A DNA stretch of 64,000 nt from Mycobacterium sp. IS-1496 (GTDB lineage: Bacteria > Actinomycetota > Actinomycetes > Mycobacteriales > Mycobacteriaceae). The notes beneath the pieces are model-generated. The model worked only from the letters and a program-made list of their open reading frames with translations, had not been told where the DNA came from and made no database searches. The stretch is from NCBI RefSeq assembly GCF_001499995.1, contig NZ_LQIU01000010.1:1-64000 (forward strand), in the 5' to 3' direction. A program made the position numbers and the translations under genes. Positions 42,734 through 54,621 of the stretch are shown here, piece after piece. How positions within the stretch are numbered: the stretch's first letter is position 1; each line of letters opens with the position of its first letter.

Positions 42734-43939
42734 GTGAACCTCGACGGCAACCAGGCATCCATCCGTGAGGCCATCGACGCCGGGCTGCTGTCCGGCGCCG
42801 TCACCCTCGTGTGGCAGGCGGGCCGGGTGGTGCAGGTGAACGAACTCGGCCACCGCGACATCGGCGCGCACCTGCCGATGCGGCGCGACACGATCTTCCG
42901 CATCGCGTCCATGACGAAGCCGGTGACGGTGGCGGCGGCCATGAGCCTGCTCGAGCAGGGCCGGTTCGCGCTGAGCGATCCGGTCACCAGATGGCTGCCG
43001 GAGCTGGCCGACATGCAGGTGCTCGACACGCCGGGCGGCCCGCTGGACCGCACCCATCCCGCCCGCAGGGCGATCACCGTCGACGACCTGATGACGCACC
43101 GCAGCGGGCTGGCCTACTTCTTCTCCGTCGCGGGGCCACTGGCGCGCGCCTACGGGCGGATCTCGGCCAAACAGAACCCCGACGCGTGGCTGGCGGAGAT
43201 CGGCGCGCTGCCGCTCGAGCACCAGCCGGGTGACCGGTTGACCTACAGCAACGCCACCGACGTGCTGGGCATCCTGCTCGAGCGCATCGAGGGAAAACCG
43301 CTGCAGGAGGTGCTCACCGACCGCATCCTCGGGCCGCTCGGCATGGCCGACACCGCGTTCTACGTGGCGCCGCACAACCGAGGGCGGGTCGCGACGATGT
43401 ACAAGCTCACCAGCGACGACACGCTGAGCCACGACGCGATGGGTCCGCCGCCCACGACCCCGCCGCCGTTCTGCATGGGCGGGGCGAACCTGTTCTCCAC
43501 CGCCGACGACTATTTGCGCTTCGCCCGGATGCTGCTCGCCGGCGGCGAGGTGGACGGCGTGCGGGTCCTCTCGGAGGAGTCCGTGCGGTCGATGCGCACC
43601 GACCGGTTGACCCCCGACCAGAAGAAGCACCCGTTCCTCGGGATGCCGTTCTGGCTCGGACGGGGTTTCGGGCTGAACCTGTCGGTCGTCACCGACCCCG
43701 CCAAGTCGCGTCAGCTGTTCGGGCCCGGCGGCCCGGGCACGTTCAGCTGGCCCGGCGCCTACGGCACGTGGTGGCAGGCCGACCCGAGCGCCGACCTGAT
43801 CCTGGTCTACCTCATCCAGAACCTGCCGAACTTCGGCGCCGACGCCGCGGCCGCGGTCGCGGGCAACACGTCGCTGATGAAACTGCAGTCGGTGCAACCG
43901 AAGTTCGTGCGACGCACCTATTCCGCGCTCGGCATTTGA
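42734..43939 (+). CDS. beta-lactamase-family serine hydrolase (esterase-like)
   Basis: 401 residues. Class C beta-lactamase/DD-peptidase fold with the nucleophile in IASMTKPVTV (SxxK, Ser about 58) and the YSN-type motif in LTYSNATDVLG. No signal peptide, so it is probably a cytosolic esterase such as those of the EstB or LipL type rather than a true beta-lactamase. The late GPGGPGTFSWPGAYGTWWQ replaces the KTG motif. The substrate is unknown. It is divergent from pyrR and followed after 35 nt by a monooxygenase gene that has its own promoter. Confidence 0.88.
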   Translation: MNLDGNQASIREAIDAGLLSGAVTLVWQAGRVVQVNELGHRDIGAHLPMRRDTIFRIASMTKPVTVAAAMSLLEQGRFALSDPVTRWLPELADMQVLDTPGGPLDRTHPARRAITVDDLMTHRSGLAYFFSVAGPLARAYGRISAKQNPDAWLAEIGALPLEHQPGDRLTYSNATDVLGILLERIEGKPLQEVLTDRILGPLGMADTAFYVAPHNRGRVATMYKLTSDDTLSHDAMGPPPTTPPPFCMGGANLFSTADDYLRFARMLLAGGEVDGVRVLSEESVRSMRTDRLTPDQKKHPFLGMPFWLGRGFGLNLSVVTDPAKSRQLFGPGGPGTFSWPGAYGTWWQADPSADLILVYLIQNLPNFGADAAAAVAGNTSLMKLQSVQPKFVRRTYSALGI

Positions 43940-43962
43940 CGGCCCGACGGCGCCGGCGCGGT

Positions 43963-43968
43963 TAGCCT
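43963..43968 (+). promoter_or_regulatory. leaderless -10 for the FAD monooxygenase
   Basis: TAGCCT, 6 nt before ATG 43975. The hexamer and spacing are identical to those of the preceding gene. Confidence 0.55.
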
Positions 43969-43974
43969 GTCGCC

Positions 43975-45210
43975 ATGTCTGCGCCGACCGTCATCGTCAG
44001 CGGCGCCGGGATCGCCGGCCCCGCACTGGCATTCTGGTTGACCCGCAACGGGTATCGCGTGGTGGTGGCGGAGACCGCCGGCGGGGTGCGGCCCGGCGGG
44101 CAGACCGTCGACCTGCGTGGCGCCGGCGCCGATGTGGTGGCGCGGATGGGGCTGCTCGACCAGATGGAGCGGCGTGCGCTGTTCCAGCGCGGTATCGCGT
44201 GGCTGCGGTCCGACGGCAGCCGACGCGCCGAGATGCCGGTGACCGCCTTCGACGGCAACGGTCCGGTGTCCAAGCTGGAGATCCTGCGCGGCGACCTCGT
44301 CGACGTCCTGTACGGGGCCACCAAGGACGTGTGCGACTACCGGTTCGGCACGCGAATCGACACCCTGACCGAACACGAGGCGGGGGCCGACGTCACGTTC
44401 ACCGACGGCAGCGAGATGCGGGCCGACCTCGTCGTCGGCGCCGACGGACCGCATTCGGCGGTGCGCCGCATGGTGTTCGGGCCCGAGGACCGGTTCGTCA
44501 CGCCACTCGGTGGTTACAACGCGTGGTTCTCCGCGCCGGACACCGTCGGCCTGGACGGCTGGTACCTGATGTATCAGGCCCCCGGCGGGCTGAACGCGTC
44601 GATGCGTCCGTCGCACGATCCGTCGACCGTCAAGGCCGGCCTGTCGTTCCGGTCCGACCCGATCACCTACGACCGGCACGACCTCGACAGCCAGCGGCGC
44701 ATCCTGCGTGACCGGTTCACCGGCGCAGGCTGGCAGTGCGACGCCCTGGTCGACGCCGCCGAGCGGGCCGAGGATTTCTACTTCGACTCGTTGACCCAGG
44801 TGAAGATGCCGTCGTGGTCGTCGCAGCGGGTCACCCTCGTCGGCGACGCCGGGTACTGCGCGTCCCCCCTGTCCGGGATGGGCACCAGCCTCGCCCTCGT
44901 CGGCGCGTACGTGCTGGCCGGCGAATTGGGTACGGCGGGAACCGGTCTGACCGTCGACCGGCTGCGCGCGGTGTTCCGCAGGTACCAGACGGTGATGCGT
45001 CCGTACGTGACCCGGTGCCAGAAGCTGAACAACACCCTCGACCGGTACGCCCCGATGACGGAGAAGGAGATCTCCGACAACGCCACCGCGATGAAGTGGA
45101 TGCAGCGCTGGCCGCTGCGCCCGGTCGCCTCGCGCCTGTGGTTCCGCACGGCGGACGCGATCACGCTACCGGACTATCCCGAGCAACTTCACTTCCTGAG
45201 CGAGAGGTAA
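43975..45210 (+). CDS. FAD-dependent aromatic-type monooxygenase
   Basis: 411 residues of the p-hydroxybenzoate-hydroxylase group. Rossmann GAGIAGPALAFWL, the DG motif VVGADGPHSAVRR at about 160, and the GD motif LVGDAGYCASPLSGMG at about 289. Such enzymes hydroxylate aromatic or polyketide substrates with NAD(P)H; TetX-like drug oxidation is another possibility. No pathway genes are nearby, so the substrate is open. Confidence 0.9.
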   Translation: MSAPTVIVSGAGIAGPALAFWLTRNGYRVVVAETAGGVRPGGQTVDLRGAGADVVARMGLLDQMERRALFQRGIAWLRSDGSRRAEMPVTAFDGNGPVSKLEILRGDLVDVLYGATKDVCDYRFGTRIDTLTEHEAGADVTFTDGSEMRADLVVGADGPHSAVRRMVFGPEDRFVTPLGGYNAWFSAPDTVGLDGWYLMYQAPGGLNASMRPSHDPSTVKAGLSFRSDPITYDRHDLDSQRRILRDRFTGAGWQCDALVDAAERAEDFYFDSLTQVKMPSWSSQRVTLVGDAGYCASPLSGMGTSLALVGAYVLAGELGTAGTGLTVDRLRAVFRRYQTVMRPYVTRCQKLNNTLDRYAPMTEKEISDNATAMKWMQRWPLRPVASRLWFRTADAITLPDYPEQLHFLSER

Positions 45211-45282
45211 CGGCGCGCGCTGCGCGGACGCTTATCCCATATGGACTGAGCACCCGCGCCCAACCACTCGAGAGGTAGAGAA

Positions 45283-45651
45283 TTGGTTGCTTACCGTGTC
45301 GGCATCACGCTTATAGCTCTACTGCTTCTATCGGTGACCGTAATGGCGAATTACTCGTCGCTTCCACCGTTGCCGTTCGGCATCGGGCGGCCTGACGCCG
45401 GGGACCTCGCCAGGGAACTGAAGTTCTCGCTACAAGAGGATTACCGTTCCGACGCAGACACTTCCGACGTGCGGGTGCTCGGCGTCCACCTGACATGGAA
45501 AGAGGGTCGCCAGTACGAGGGCTTCGCCTCGGTGCAACGGCAGGGCAAGGAAAGCGAGAACGTGAATGTCTACGTCCTCACCGACGGCGAAGGCGTAGGG
45601 GTGTACCGCTCGAGCCCGATGATGCCGGATTTGTCGACCATGGGCTTCTGA
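45283..45651 (+). CDS. hypothetical exported or membrane-anchored protein, AT-richer
   Basis: 122 residues from a TTG start with a GAGG site upstream. The first 22 residues are hydrophobic (VGITLIALLLLSVTVMAN), a signal anchor or cleavable signal. The rest is a small soluble domain with VRVLGVHLTWKEGRQYEGFASV and ending in SPMMPDLSTMGF. The opening codons CTT ATA GCT CTA CTG CTT CTA are rare in this genome, unlike all neighbours, suggesting recent acquisition. No family is recognised. Confidence 0.65.
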   Translation: MVAYRVGITLIALLLLSVTVMANYSSLPPLPFGIGRPDAGDLARELKFSLQEDYRSDADTSDVRVLGVHLTWKEGRQYEGFASVQRQGKESENVNVYVLTDGEGVGVYRSSPMMPDLSTMGF

Positions 45652-45721
45652 CGGAGCATCCCCGTGCGGGCCGTTGATATCTGATATCGCCGGCGATGTC
45701 ACTTCTCAGAAGCGACCTGAC

Positions 45722-46210
45722 TCAGCCCTCCGACGGCCCCTGCGCGGATTCACGGACCGCCTGCGACGCTGCGCGGATCTGAGGCGTCACGAGCATTACC
45801 TGGCCGAGCACGCCGTTGACGAATCCGGGTGAGTCGTCGGTGGACAGCTGCTTGGCCAGCTCGACCGCCTCGTCGACCGCGACCGGTTCGGGGACGTCCT
45901 CGGCGTGCAGCAGTTCCCACACCGCCACGCGCAGGATGGCGCGGTCCACCGCGGGCAGTCGGTCGAGCGTCCAGCCCTGCAGATGCGCCGAGATCAGGTC
46001 GTCGATGTGCGGGCGGTGGTCGGTCACCCCGCGTGCGACGGTGACGGTGTACGGGTTCAGCGCCGTCACATCGGGCTGCGTACCGGCCAGCTTGTTGCGC
46101 GAAGTCGCGACCTCGGCGGCGGTCAGTCCGCGCGCCTCCGCCTCGAACAGCAGGTCGACGGCGCGTTTACGGGCCTGATGGCGGCCCCGATCCGGTTTGC
46201 GGTCGGACAT
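45722..46210 (-). CDS. nusB: transcription antitermination factor NusB
   Basis: 162 residues. All-helical NusB fold beginning [19 protein letters not shown], with [20 protein letters not shown] and [27 protein letters not shown]. It works with NusE (S10) at boxA of rRNA operons. ATG 46210 lies 2 nt after the efp stop; the longer frame is shadow of efp. Last gene of pepQ-efp-nusB. The C-terminal 25 residues are family-variable. Confidence 0.96.
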   Translation of the reverse strand: MSDRKPDRGRHQARKRAVDLLFEAEARGLTAAEVATSRNKLAGTQPDVTALNPYTVTVARGVTDHRPHIDDLISAHLQGWTLDRLPAVDRAILRVAVWELLHAEDVPEPVAVDEAVELAKQLSTDDSPGFVNGVLGQVMLVTPQIRAASQAVRESAQGPSEG

Positions 46211-46212
46211 GA

Positions 46213-46776
46213 CTAGGAGTTGACGCGACCCAGGTAGCTGCCGTCGCGGGAATCGACCTTCAGCTTGTCCCCGGTGTTGATGAACAGCGGGACCTGGATC
46301 TCGGCGCCGGTCTCCAGCGTCGCCGGCTTGGTGCCCGCGCTCGAGCGGTCGCCCTGCAGACCGGGTTCGGTGTGGGTGACCTCGAGTTCGACGGTCACCG
46401 GCAGTTCCAGGTACAGCGGGGTGCCGTCGTGGAAGGCGATCTGCACCGGCATGCTCTCCAGCAGGAAGCCGGCGAGCCGGCCGACCAGCGCCTCCGGCAG
46501 CGGGTGCTGTTCGTAGTCCTCGGAGTCCATGAACACGAAGTCGGACCCGTCGCGGTACAGGTAGGTCGCATCGCGCCGATCGACGGTCGCGGTCTCCACC
46601 TTCACCCCGGCGTTGTAGGTCTTGTCGACGACCTTGCCCGATACGACGTTCTTGAGCTTGGTACGCACGAACGCCGGACCCTTGCCGGGTTTGACGTGCT
46701 GGAACTCGGTGATCTGCCACAGTTGGCCGTCGATCTGCAGGACGAGCCCATTCTTGAAGTCGGCGGTCGATGCCAC
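46213..46776 (-). CDS. efp: translation elongation factor P
   Basis: 187 residues in three domains (KOW-like N-terminal about 1-65, OB about 66-128, OB about 129-187). It rescues ribosomes stalled at polyproline. The tip loop [10 protein letters not shown] carries Lys32 followed by GP, the actinobacterial type that is thought to work without lysine modification, in line with absence of any modifying-enzyme gene here. An AGGAG site precedes the GTG. It is 14 nt after pepQ. Confidence 0.97.
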   Translation of the reverse strand: MASTADFKNGLVLQIDGQLWQITEFQHVKPGKGPAFVRTKLKNVVSGKVVDKTYNAGVKVETATVDRRDATYLYRDGSDFVFMDSEDYEQHPLPEALVGRLAGFLLESMPVQIAFHDGTPLYLELPVTVELEVTHTEPGLQGDRSSAGTKPATLETGAEIQVPLFINTGDKLKVDSRDGSYLGRVNS

Positions 46777-46790
46777 GTTGGGTGAATCTC

Positions 46791-47903
46791 CTAATCGATG
46801 ATGGCCAGTTCCTTGGGGAACCGGGTGAGCAAGTCCGGGGTGTCTGTTCCTGCGCTTCTCTCGAAGCCGACGACCAGCGTGTCCTCGATGCGGACGCCGC
46901 CCCGGTCGGGCAGATAGACACCGGGCTCCACGGTCACCACAGAGCCAGCAAGCAGTGTACCGGCGGCCGCGGAATTGATTCCCGGCGCTTCGTGGATCTG
47001 CAGTCCCACGCCGTGCCCGAGGCCGTGGCCGAAGTGTTCGGCGTACCCGGCGTCGGCGATGACCTGCCGCGATGCCGCGTCGACCTCGGACAGCGTGACG
47101 CCGGGCTTGAGCGCCTCGGTGCCGGCCCGCTGCGCGGTGGCGACCAGGTCGTAGATGTCGCGCTGCCAGTCGTCGATCTTGCCGGCGCGGCCCAGCACGA
47201 ACGTCCGGGTCATGTCCGAGTGGTAGCCGCTGACCAGCGCGCCGAAGTCGATCTTGACGAAGTCGCCGGCTGCCAGCACCGCGTCGGTGGGCCGGTGGTG
47301 CGGGATCGCCGAGTTGGGTCCGGTCGCCACGATGGTCTCGAAGGAGGGGCCGTCGGCGCCGTGGTCGAGCATCAGGGCCTCGAGATCGCGGCGCACCTGC
47401 TTCTCGGTCCGGCCCGGACGGAGGCCACCCGCCGCGATGAGATCCTCGAGCGCGGCGTCCGCGGCCTCGCAGGCCAGCCGCAGCAGCGCGACCTCACCGG
47501 CGTCCTTCACTTCGCGCAGGGCCTCGACCATGCCGGGGGCGCGGACGAATTCGACGTCACCGGCGGCCTTCTGCAGGCCGCGGTGGCCGTCGACGGTGAC
47601 CACATGGCTTTCGAAGCCGACGCGGCGCAGACCGTCGGCGGCGGCCCGGCCGGCGAGATGGGGGGCGCATGCCCGCTCGATCACGACCTCGGCGGTGGGT
47701 GACTGTTTGGCGGCCTGCGTGCGGTACCGGCCGTCGGTGGCCAGGATCGGGGTGGTGTGGGACACGCTGATGAGCAGCGCGGCGTTCGAACCGGTGAATC
47801 CCGACAGGTATCGGACGTTGACCAGGTCTGTGACCAGCATCGCATCGAGTTCGGCGGCTTCCAGACGCTCGCGCAGTCGGTCTCTACGCTGGGAAAGAGT
47901 CAC
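46791..47903 (-). CDS. pepQ: Xaa-Pro aminopeptidase/dipeptidase (PepQ-like)
   Basis: 370 residues. Creatinase N-terminal domain (1 to about 125) and pita-bread M24 catalytic domain. The five metal ligands are visible: Asp in [11 protein letters not shown], Asp in [11 protein letters not shown], His in [11 protein letters not shown], Glu in TVEPGVYLP and Glu in RIEDTLVV. It cleaves proline-containing peptides in the cytosol. The GTG start has a TACCGT hexamer 8 nt upstream. First gene of pepQ-efp-nusB, a usual grouping with EF-P. Confidence 0.95.
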   Translation of the reverse strand: MTLSQRRDRLRERLEAAELDAMLVTDLVNVRYLSGFTGSNAALLISVSHTTPILATDGRYRTQAAKQSPTAEVVIERACAPHLAGRAAADGLRRVGFESHVVTVDGHRGLQKAAGDVEFVRAPGMVEALREVKDAGEVALLRLACEAADAALEDLIAAGGLRPGRTEKQVRRDLEALMLDHGADGPSFETIVATGPNSAIPHHRPTDAVLAAGDFVKIDFGALVSGYHSDMTRTFVLGRAGKIDDWQRDIYDLVATAQRAGTEALKPGVTLSEVDAASRQVIADAGYAEHFGHGLGHGVGLQIHEAPGINSAAAGTLLAGSVVTVEPGVYLPDRGGVRIEDTLVVGFERSAGTDTPDLLTRFPKELAIID

Positions 47904-47911
47904 AGCCGCTG

Positions 47912-47917
47912 ACGGTA
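47912..47917 (-). promoter_or_regulatory. leaderless -10 for pepQ
   Basis: TACCGT, 8 nt before GTG 47903. It lies 5 bp from the opposing hexamer at 47923. Confidence 0.45.
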
Positions 47918-47922
47918 CTCGC

Positions 47923-47928
47923 TACGCT
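47923..47928 (+). promoter_or_regulatory. leaderless -10 for the B-4DMT gene
   Basis: TACGCT, 8 nt before ATG 47937. The gap between the divergent starts is only 33 bp, so the two promoters must interlock. Confidence 0.45.
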
Positions 47929-47936
47929 GTTGCGCC

Positions 47937-48520
47937 ATGAGCAAGTGGTTACTGCGCGGACTGGTGTTCGCGGCCCTGATGGTGATCGTCCGATTGCTGC
48001 AGGGAGCGATGATCAACGCGTGGGAAACCAGGGCGGCGACGATCAGCATCGTCCTCGTCTCGTTGTACGCCCTCGCCGCCTTCCTGTGGGGATTCGTCGA
48101 CGGCCGGCAGGACGCGCGCCGCAACCCCGACCCCGACCGCCGTGGGGATCTGGCCATGACGTGGCTGCTGACCGGCCTGTTCGCCGGAATCGTCAGCGGG
48201 TTCGTCGCATGGCTGATCGGCGTGTTCTACAAGAACCTCTACGTCGAGGCACTGCTGAACGAGCTCACCACGTTCGCGGCGTTCACCGCGCTGCTGACGT
48301 TCGTCCTCGCGATCATCGGGGTGGCACTGGGCCGCTGGCTCGTCGACCGCAAGGCGCCCGATGAGCCGCGCCGCCGCGAGGGTGAGGACGACGACCGCGC
48401 CGACACCGACGTGTTCGCCGCGGTCCGCCCGGGCGGGCAGGACGATTCGAACCACCAGACCACCCCGGTCGCGTCGCAGGGCGGCGGGACCGAACGGTCG
48501 ACGCCGCCCGAGAACCGGCT

Positions 48521-48524
<4 letters not shown>
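47937..48524 (+). CDS. B-4DMT-type membrane protein (Rv2536-like)
   Basis: 195 residues with four hydrophobic helices (about 6-26, 36-54, 74-96, 108-131) and an acidic, disordered C-terminal tail of about 55 residues. It corresponds to M. tuberculosis Rv2536, between pepQ and aroQ, which has been called a B-4DMT family transporter. Transport activity is not shown by sequence. Its stop overlaps the convergent aroQ stop region by 4 bp. Confidence 0.82.
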
Positions 48525-50731
<2,207 letters not shown>

Positions 50732-50732
<1 letters not shown>

Positions 50733-51955
50733 CAGCCCGACGCCTGCGCCCGCTGCGCGGTGGCCGGTTCGCGGGCGGCGACGGCCCGCAGGTACGACTC
50801 CACGTTGGTCCTGGTCTCGGTCAGCGAGTCGCCCCCGAACTTGCGCAGGGCCGCCCGCGCCACCACGAGCGCCACCATGGTCTCGACGACGACGCCGGCC
50901 GCGGGCACCGCGCACACATCCGAGCGCTGGTGGATCGCGACCGCCTCGTCACCGGTGGTCATGTCGACGGTCGCCAGTGCGCGCGGAACCGTGGAGATGG
51001 GTTTCATGGCCGCGCGAACTCGCAGCGGCTGACCGTTGGTCATCCCGCCTTCGAGCCCGCCGGCCCGGTTGGTCGACCGCATGACTCCGCCGGGGCCGGG
51101 GTAGATCTCGTCGTGCGCGACACTGCCCCGCCGCCGTGCGGTCTCGAAACCGTCGCCGATCTCGACACCCTTGATGGCCTGGATGCCCATCACCGCGGCG
51201 GCCAGTTGGCTGTCGAGGCGGTCCTCGCCGCTGGTGAACGACCCGAGGCCGACCGGTAACCCGGACACCACGACCTCGACGACGCCACCGAGCGTGTCGC
51301 CGTCGCGTTTGGCCGCTTCGATCTCGGCGATCATCGACTTCTCGGCCGCCTCGTCGAAGGCCCGTACGGGGCTGTCGTCGATCGCGGCCAGATCGGCCGG
51401 TTCCGGCGGCGGGCCGTCGTAGGGGGTGGACGCACCGATGGAGATGACGTGCGAGACCACCTCGACGCCGAGCGCCTGGCGCAGAAACGCCCGTGCGACG
51501 GTCCCCGCGGCGACGCGCGCGGCGGTCTCGCGGGCACTGGCCCGCTCCAGCACCGGTCGGGCGTCGTCGAATCCGTACTTGAGCATGCCGGCGTAGTCGG
51601 CGTGGCCGGGCCGCGGCCGGGTCAGCGGTGCGTTGCGGGCGATCTCGGCGAGTTCCGCGGGGTCGACGGGGTCGGCGGCCATCACCGTCTCCCACTTCGG
51701 CCACTCCGTGTTGCCGATCTGGATCGCGATCGGACCGCCGAGGGTGACGCCGTGCCGCACCCCGCCGAGCATCGTGATCTCGTCCTGCTCGAACTTCATG
51801 CGGGCGCCGCGGCCGTAGCCGAGCCGCCTGCGCCTGAGCTGATCGCCGATGTCCTCGGTCGTCAGCGAGACGCCCGCGACCATGCCCTCGAGCACGGCCA
51901 CGAGCGCGCGGCCATGGGATTCACCGGCAGTGGTCCAACGCAACACGCGTCCCAT
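50732..51955 (-). CDS. aroC: chorismate synthase
   Basis: 407 residues. FMN-dependent formation of chorismate from EPSP. Signatures: [64 protein letters not shown], and [21 protein letters not shown]. Named aroF in M. tuberculosis annotation. It heads the aroC-aroK-aroB-aroQ operon. The 173-bp gap upstream (51956-52128) shows no gene. Confidence 0.98.
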
Positions 51956-52128
51956 CTTCCCATGGCGCGCCGGTCGCGACTAAATCCGGCGACCCACGCG
52001 ATGACCTCCGGGTTCGCGGGCACTGGACGCGAGGATGTGGCCGCGGCCGCTCACGATGCGGTCGAGAGCGGGTGACCGGCAAGGCGCTCGTCCGGGTCAG
52101 CGACTGACGGCCGTGCGGTCGGCGCGTG

Positions 52129-52554
52129 TCAGACCAGCACCAGGACGACCGCGGCGGCGCTCGACGCACACATCGACGGGCCGTGCGCGACGGTCGTCTC
52201 CCGGCGCGCGAGCGACATCAGCGCCCACGCCGCGGTCAGCAGCGGCGCACCGAGGGCGGCCAGCAACCAGACGTCGGCCCCGAACGCGCCGGTGAGCCCG
52301 CCGAGACCGGCGGCGAGTTTGACGTCGCCGGCGCCCATCGCCGCGGGCGCGGCCAGGTGGATGACTCCGTAAAGGGTGAACAGCGCCGCGGCGCCGAGCG
52401 CGGCGGGCGCGCCTCGGCCTGCCAGTGCCGCGCCGAGCAGGATCACCGCGGCGCCGGGCAGCGTGAGCCAGTTCGGCAGTCGGCGCGACCGGACGTCGTA
52501 GACGCTCAGCGTGACGAGCCAGCCGGCCACGCCGGTCAACGCGAGTGCCTCCAC
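52129..52554 (-). CDS. A24-family prepilin peptidase-like protein
   Basis: 141 residues with four or five hydrophobic segments. The two aspartate motifs of type IV prepilin peptidases are YDVRSRRLPN and MGAGDVKL. The N-terminal methylase part of full-length PilD is absent, as in archaeal-type and Flp/Tad peptidases. Position next to aroE matches M. tuberculosis Rv2551c. No pilin, ATPase or secretin gene is nearby, so its substrate is elsewhere or it has another role. Confidence 0.82.
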   Translation of the reverse strand: MEALALTGVAGWLVTLSVYDVRSRRLPNWLTLPGAAVILLGAALAGRGAPAALGAAALFTLYGVIHLAAPAAMGAGDVKLAAGLGGLTGAFGADVWLLAALGAPLLTAAWALMSLARRETTVAHGPSMCASSAAAVVLVLV

Positions 52555-52560
52555 CCGTCG

Positions 52561-52566
52561 AGGCTA
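52561..52566 (-). promoter_or_regulatory. leaderless -10 for the prepilin peptidase gene
   Basis: TAGCCT, 6 nt before GTG 52554. Its first three bases are the aroE stop codon. Confidence 0.5.
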
Positions 52567-53370
52567 AGCGCCCTGCAGGGCCGCCCTCATCGCCTCTTTC
52601 GGAGCCGGCAGGCCGGTGAACTGTTCGACCTGCGCGAAGGCCTGGTGCAACAGCATCTGCAGGCCGCTGACCACCCGGCCGCCCGCCGCCTGCACGGCCG
52701 CCGCCAGCGGTGTCGGCCACGGATCGTAGATCGCGTCGAGCAGCACCGGCGTGCCGGCCAGCGTCCCCGCGTACCGCGCGGCCACGTCGGCGGGGACGGT
52801 GCTGACGACCGCGCCGGCAGCGGCCGCGAGCCCAACCAATGCCGCGTCGTCGAGGCCGCACCAGTGCGCGCGGACGCCGAGACGGTCCGCCAGGGCGACC
52901 AGCGGCGCCGCCTTGTCCGGGTTTCGGGCGGCGATCGTGAGGGGGGCGGCGCCGAGTTCGGCCAGCGCCACCACGGCGGCCGGCGCGGTCCCGCCGGAGC
53001 CGACGACGATCGCCGGGCCGTCGACCGCCCCGAGCGCCCCGGTCACACCGTCGACGTCGGTGTTGTCGGCCCGCCAGCCGTTCGGTGTGCGGACCAGCGT
53101 GTTGGCCGACCCGACCAGCTGCGCGCGGTCGGTGCGCTCGTCGGCGAAGCGCAGCGCGGCGAATTTGCCCGGCATCGTCACCGAGACCCCGACCCATTCC
53201 GGGCCGAATCCGCCGACCAGCCCGGGCAGCTGCTCGGCGGTGCACTCGATGCGCTCGTAGGTCCAGCCGGTCAGGCCCAGCGCGCGGTAGGCCGCCAGGT
53301 GCAACTGTGGTGACCGCGAGTGGGCGATCGGTGAGCCGAGGACGGCCGCCTTGCGGGCCTTACCGTGCAC
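52564..53370 (-). CDS. aroE: shikimate dehydrogenase
   Basis: 268 residues. Substrate domain with VLGSPIAHSRSPQLHLAAY, VTMPGKFAALRFADE (Lys of the catalytic pair) and NTDVDGV; nucleotide domain with VVGSGGTAPAAVVALAELG, a variant of the usual GxGGA/S loop, then NPDKAAP, which suggests NADPH use. QMLLHQAFAQVEQFTG is the C-terminal signature. It reduces dehydroshikimate. The GTG start lies 3 nt after mltG. Confidence 0.95.
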   Translation of the reverse strand: MHGKARKAAVLGSPIAHSRSPQLHLAAYRALGLTGWTYERIECTAEQLPGLVGGFGPEWVGVSVTMPGKFAALRFADERTDRAQLVGSANTLVRTPNGWRADNTDVDGVTGALGAVDGPAIVVGSGGTAPAAVVALAELGAAPLTIAARNPDKAAPLVALADRLGVRAHWCGLDDAALVGLAAAAGAVVSTVPADVAARYAGTLAGTPVLLDAIYDPWPTPLAAAVQAAGGRVVSGLQMLLHQAFAQVEQFTGLPAPKEAMRAALQGA

Positions 53371-53373
53371 GGC

Positions 53374-54621
53374 CTAACGGGCACTGTCGAGGACACCGTT
53401 GCGCCGCGCCAGTTCGATGCTGGCCAGGTGCTCGTTGTAGTCCCGGGTGAACAGCGTGGTGCCCTGCAGGTCGATGGTGACGAAGTACAGCCAGTCCCCG
53501 TCCGCGGGTTGTTCGGCCGCGACGAGCGCCGGCTTGCTCGGCGAGCAGATGGGCGTGGCGGGCAGCCCGGGCCGCACGTAGGTGTTCCACGAGGTCATCT
53601 GGGCGCGGTCGGCGTCGGTGGTGGCGACCTCGATGCGGTCCAGCGGATAGTTCACCGTCGAGTCGAATTCGAGGGTGCGGTTCTCGGCCAGCCGGTTGTA
53701 GATCACGCGGGCGACCTTCGCGAAGTCCTCCGGCTTGGACTCCCGCTGCACCAGCGATGCGACCGTGAGCACCTGATAGGGCGACAGGTTCATGGCATTG
53801 GCGGTCTCGAGCAGACCGCTCTGCGCGTACTGGTTGGCGCTCGCCCGGATCAGCGTCGCGAGGGTCTCCTGCGGTGCGGCCGACGGGTCGATGTTCCAGC
53901 TGCCGGGGGCGATCAGACCCTCGAGGCGGCGGGAGTCGTCGCCCATCGCGGTGACGGGCTGCACCGCCCATTCGGGGACGCCCAACGCCGAGGGCGCCGC
54001 CGTCTCGGCGACCTGCTTGAGCTCGTCGGCCGACACGCACTGTTGCCGCCCGTCGAGGTCCACGCAGGTGGCCTTGGAGATGAGGGTGAAGATGCCCTCT
54101 GTCACCGCGTTGGTCTTGACGTCGGACACGTCGTCGAGTTGGCGGCCCTCGGGGATCACCAGTTTGCCGACGCGGCTCTGCGGATCGATGAGCCGTTCGA
54201 CCGCGTTGGCGGCCGGGATCTCGGTGCGGACCTTGTAGAAGCCGGGCTGGATGGCCGTGATGCCGGAGTTGCCCTCCGCCGCGTCGACGAACGCCTTGAC
54301 CGTCGCCACGACGTTGTTGTCGTGCAACGTCTGGCCGATGGCCGTGGTCGAGTCGCCGTCGTGCACCTGGATCACCACGTCGCTGACACCCTCGCCGGCG
54401 AAGTCGTTGCTGTCGCTGCCGAACATGCCGTGCCACAGCTTGGAACCGAGGAACACCGCTCCGATGACGACGGCGATCAGCAGCGCGAGCGACACCGCAC
54501 CGGCCATCCGGCGCTTCCTGCGGCCCCGTTCCAGACGCATCCGGTCCGAACGGCTCATGCCGCGTCGCGGTGGTCCCACCGCGACGGGTTCCGCACGGTC
54601 GTGACGCCAGTCCTCAGCCAT
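53374..54621 (-). CDS. mltG: MltG-type endolytic murein transglycosylase
   Basis: 415 residues. A cytosolic basic N-terminus (about 1-38) and one membrane helix (about 40-60) lead to a LysM-like subdomain and the YceG catalytic domain. The catalytic Glu is in [24 protein letters not shown]. The usual PIANPG-like substrate loop reads [11 protein letters not shown] here. It cleaves nascent glycan strands and sets their length. Coupled to yqgF by an 8-nt overlap. Confidence 0.93.
   Translation of the reverse strand: MAEDWRHDRAEPVAVGPPRRGMSRSDRMRLERGRRKRRMAGAVSLALLIAVVIGAVFLGSKLWHGMFGSDSNDFAGEGVSDVVIQVHDGDSTTAIGQTLHDNNVVATVKAFVDAAEGNSGITAIQPGFYKVRTEIPAANAVERLIDPQSRVGKLVIPEGRQLDDVSDVKTNAVTEGIFTLISKATCVDLDGRQQCVSADELKQVAETAAPSALGVPEWAVQPVTAMGDDSRRLEGLIAPGSWNIDPSAAPQETLATLIRASANQYAQSGLLETANAMNLSPYQVLTVASLVQRESKPEDFAKVARVIYNRLAENRTLEFDSTVNYPLDRIEVATTDADRAQMTSWNTYVRPGLPATPICSPSKPALVAAEQPADGDWLYFVTIDLQGTTLFTRDYNEHLASIELARRNGVLDSAR

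Noticed and set aside
45652..45721. Terminator between the orphan gene and nusB
   Set aside because: GATATC-T-GATATC and CTTCT-C-AGAAG are too short and weak to call a terminator with confidence.
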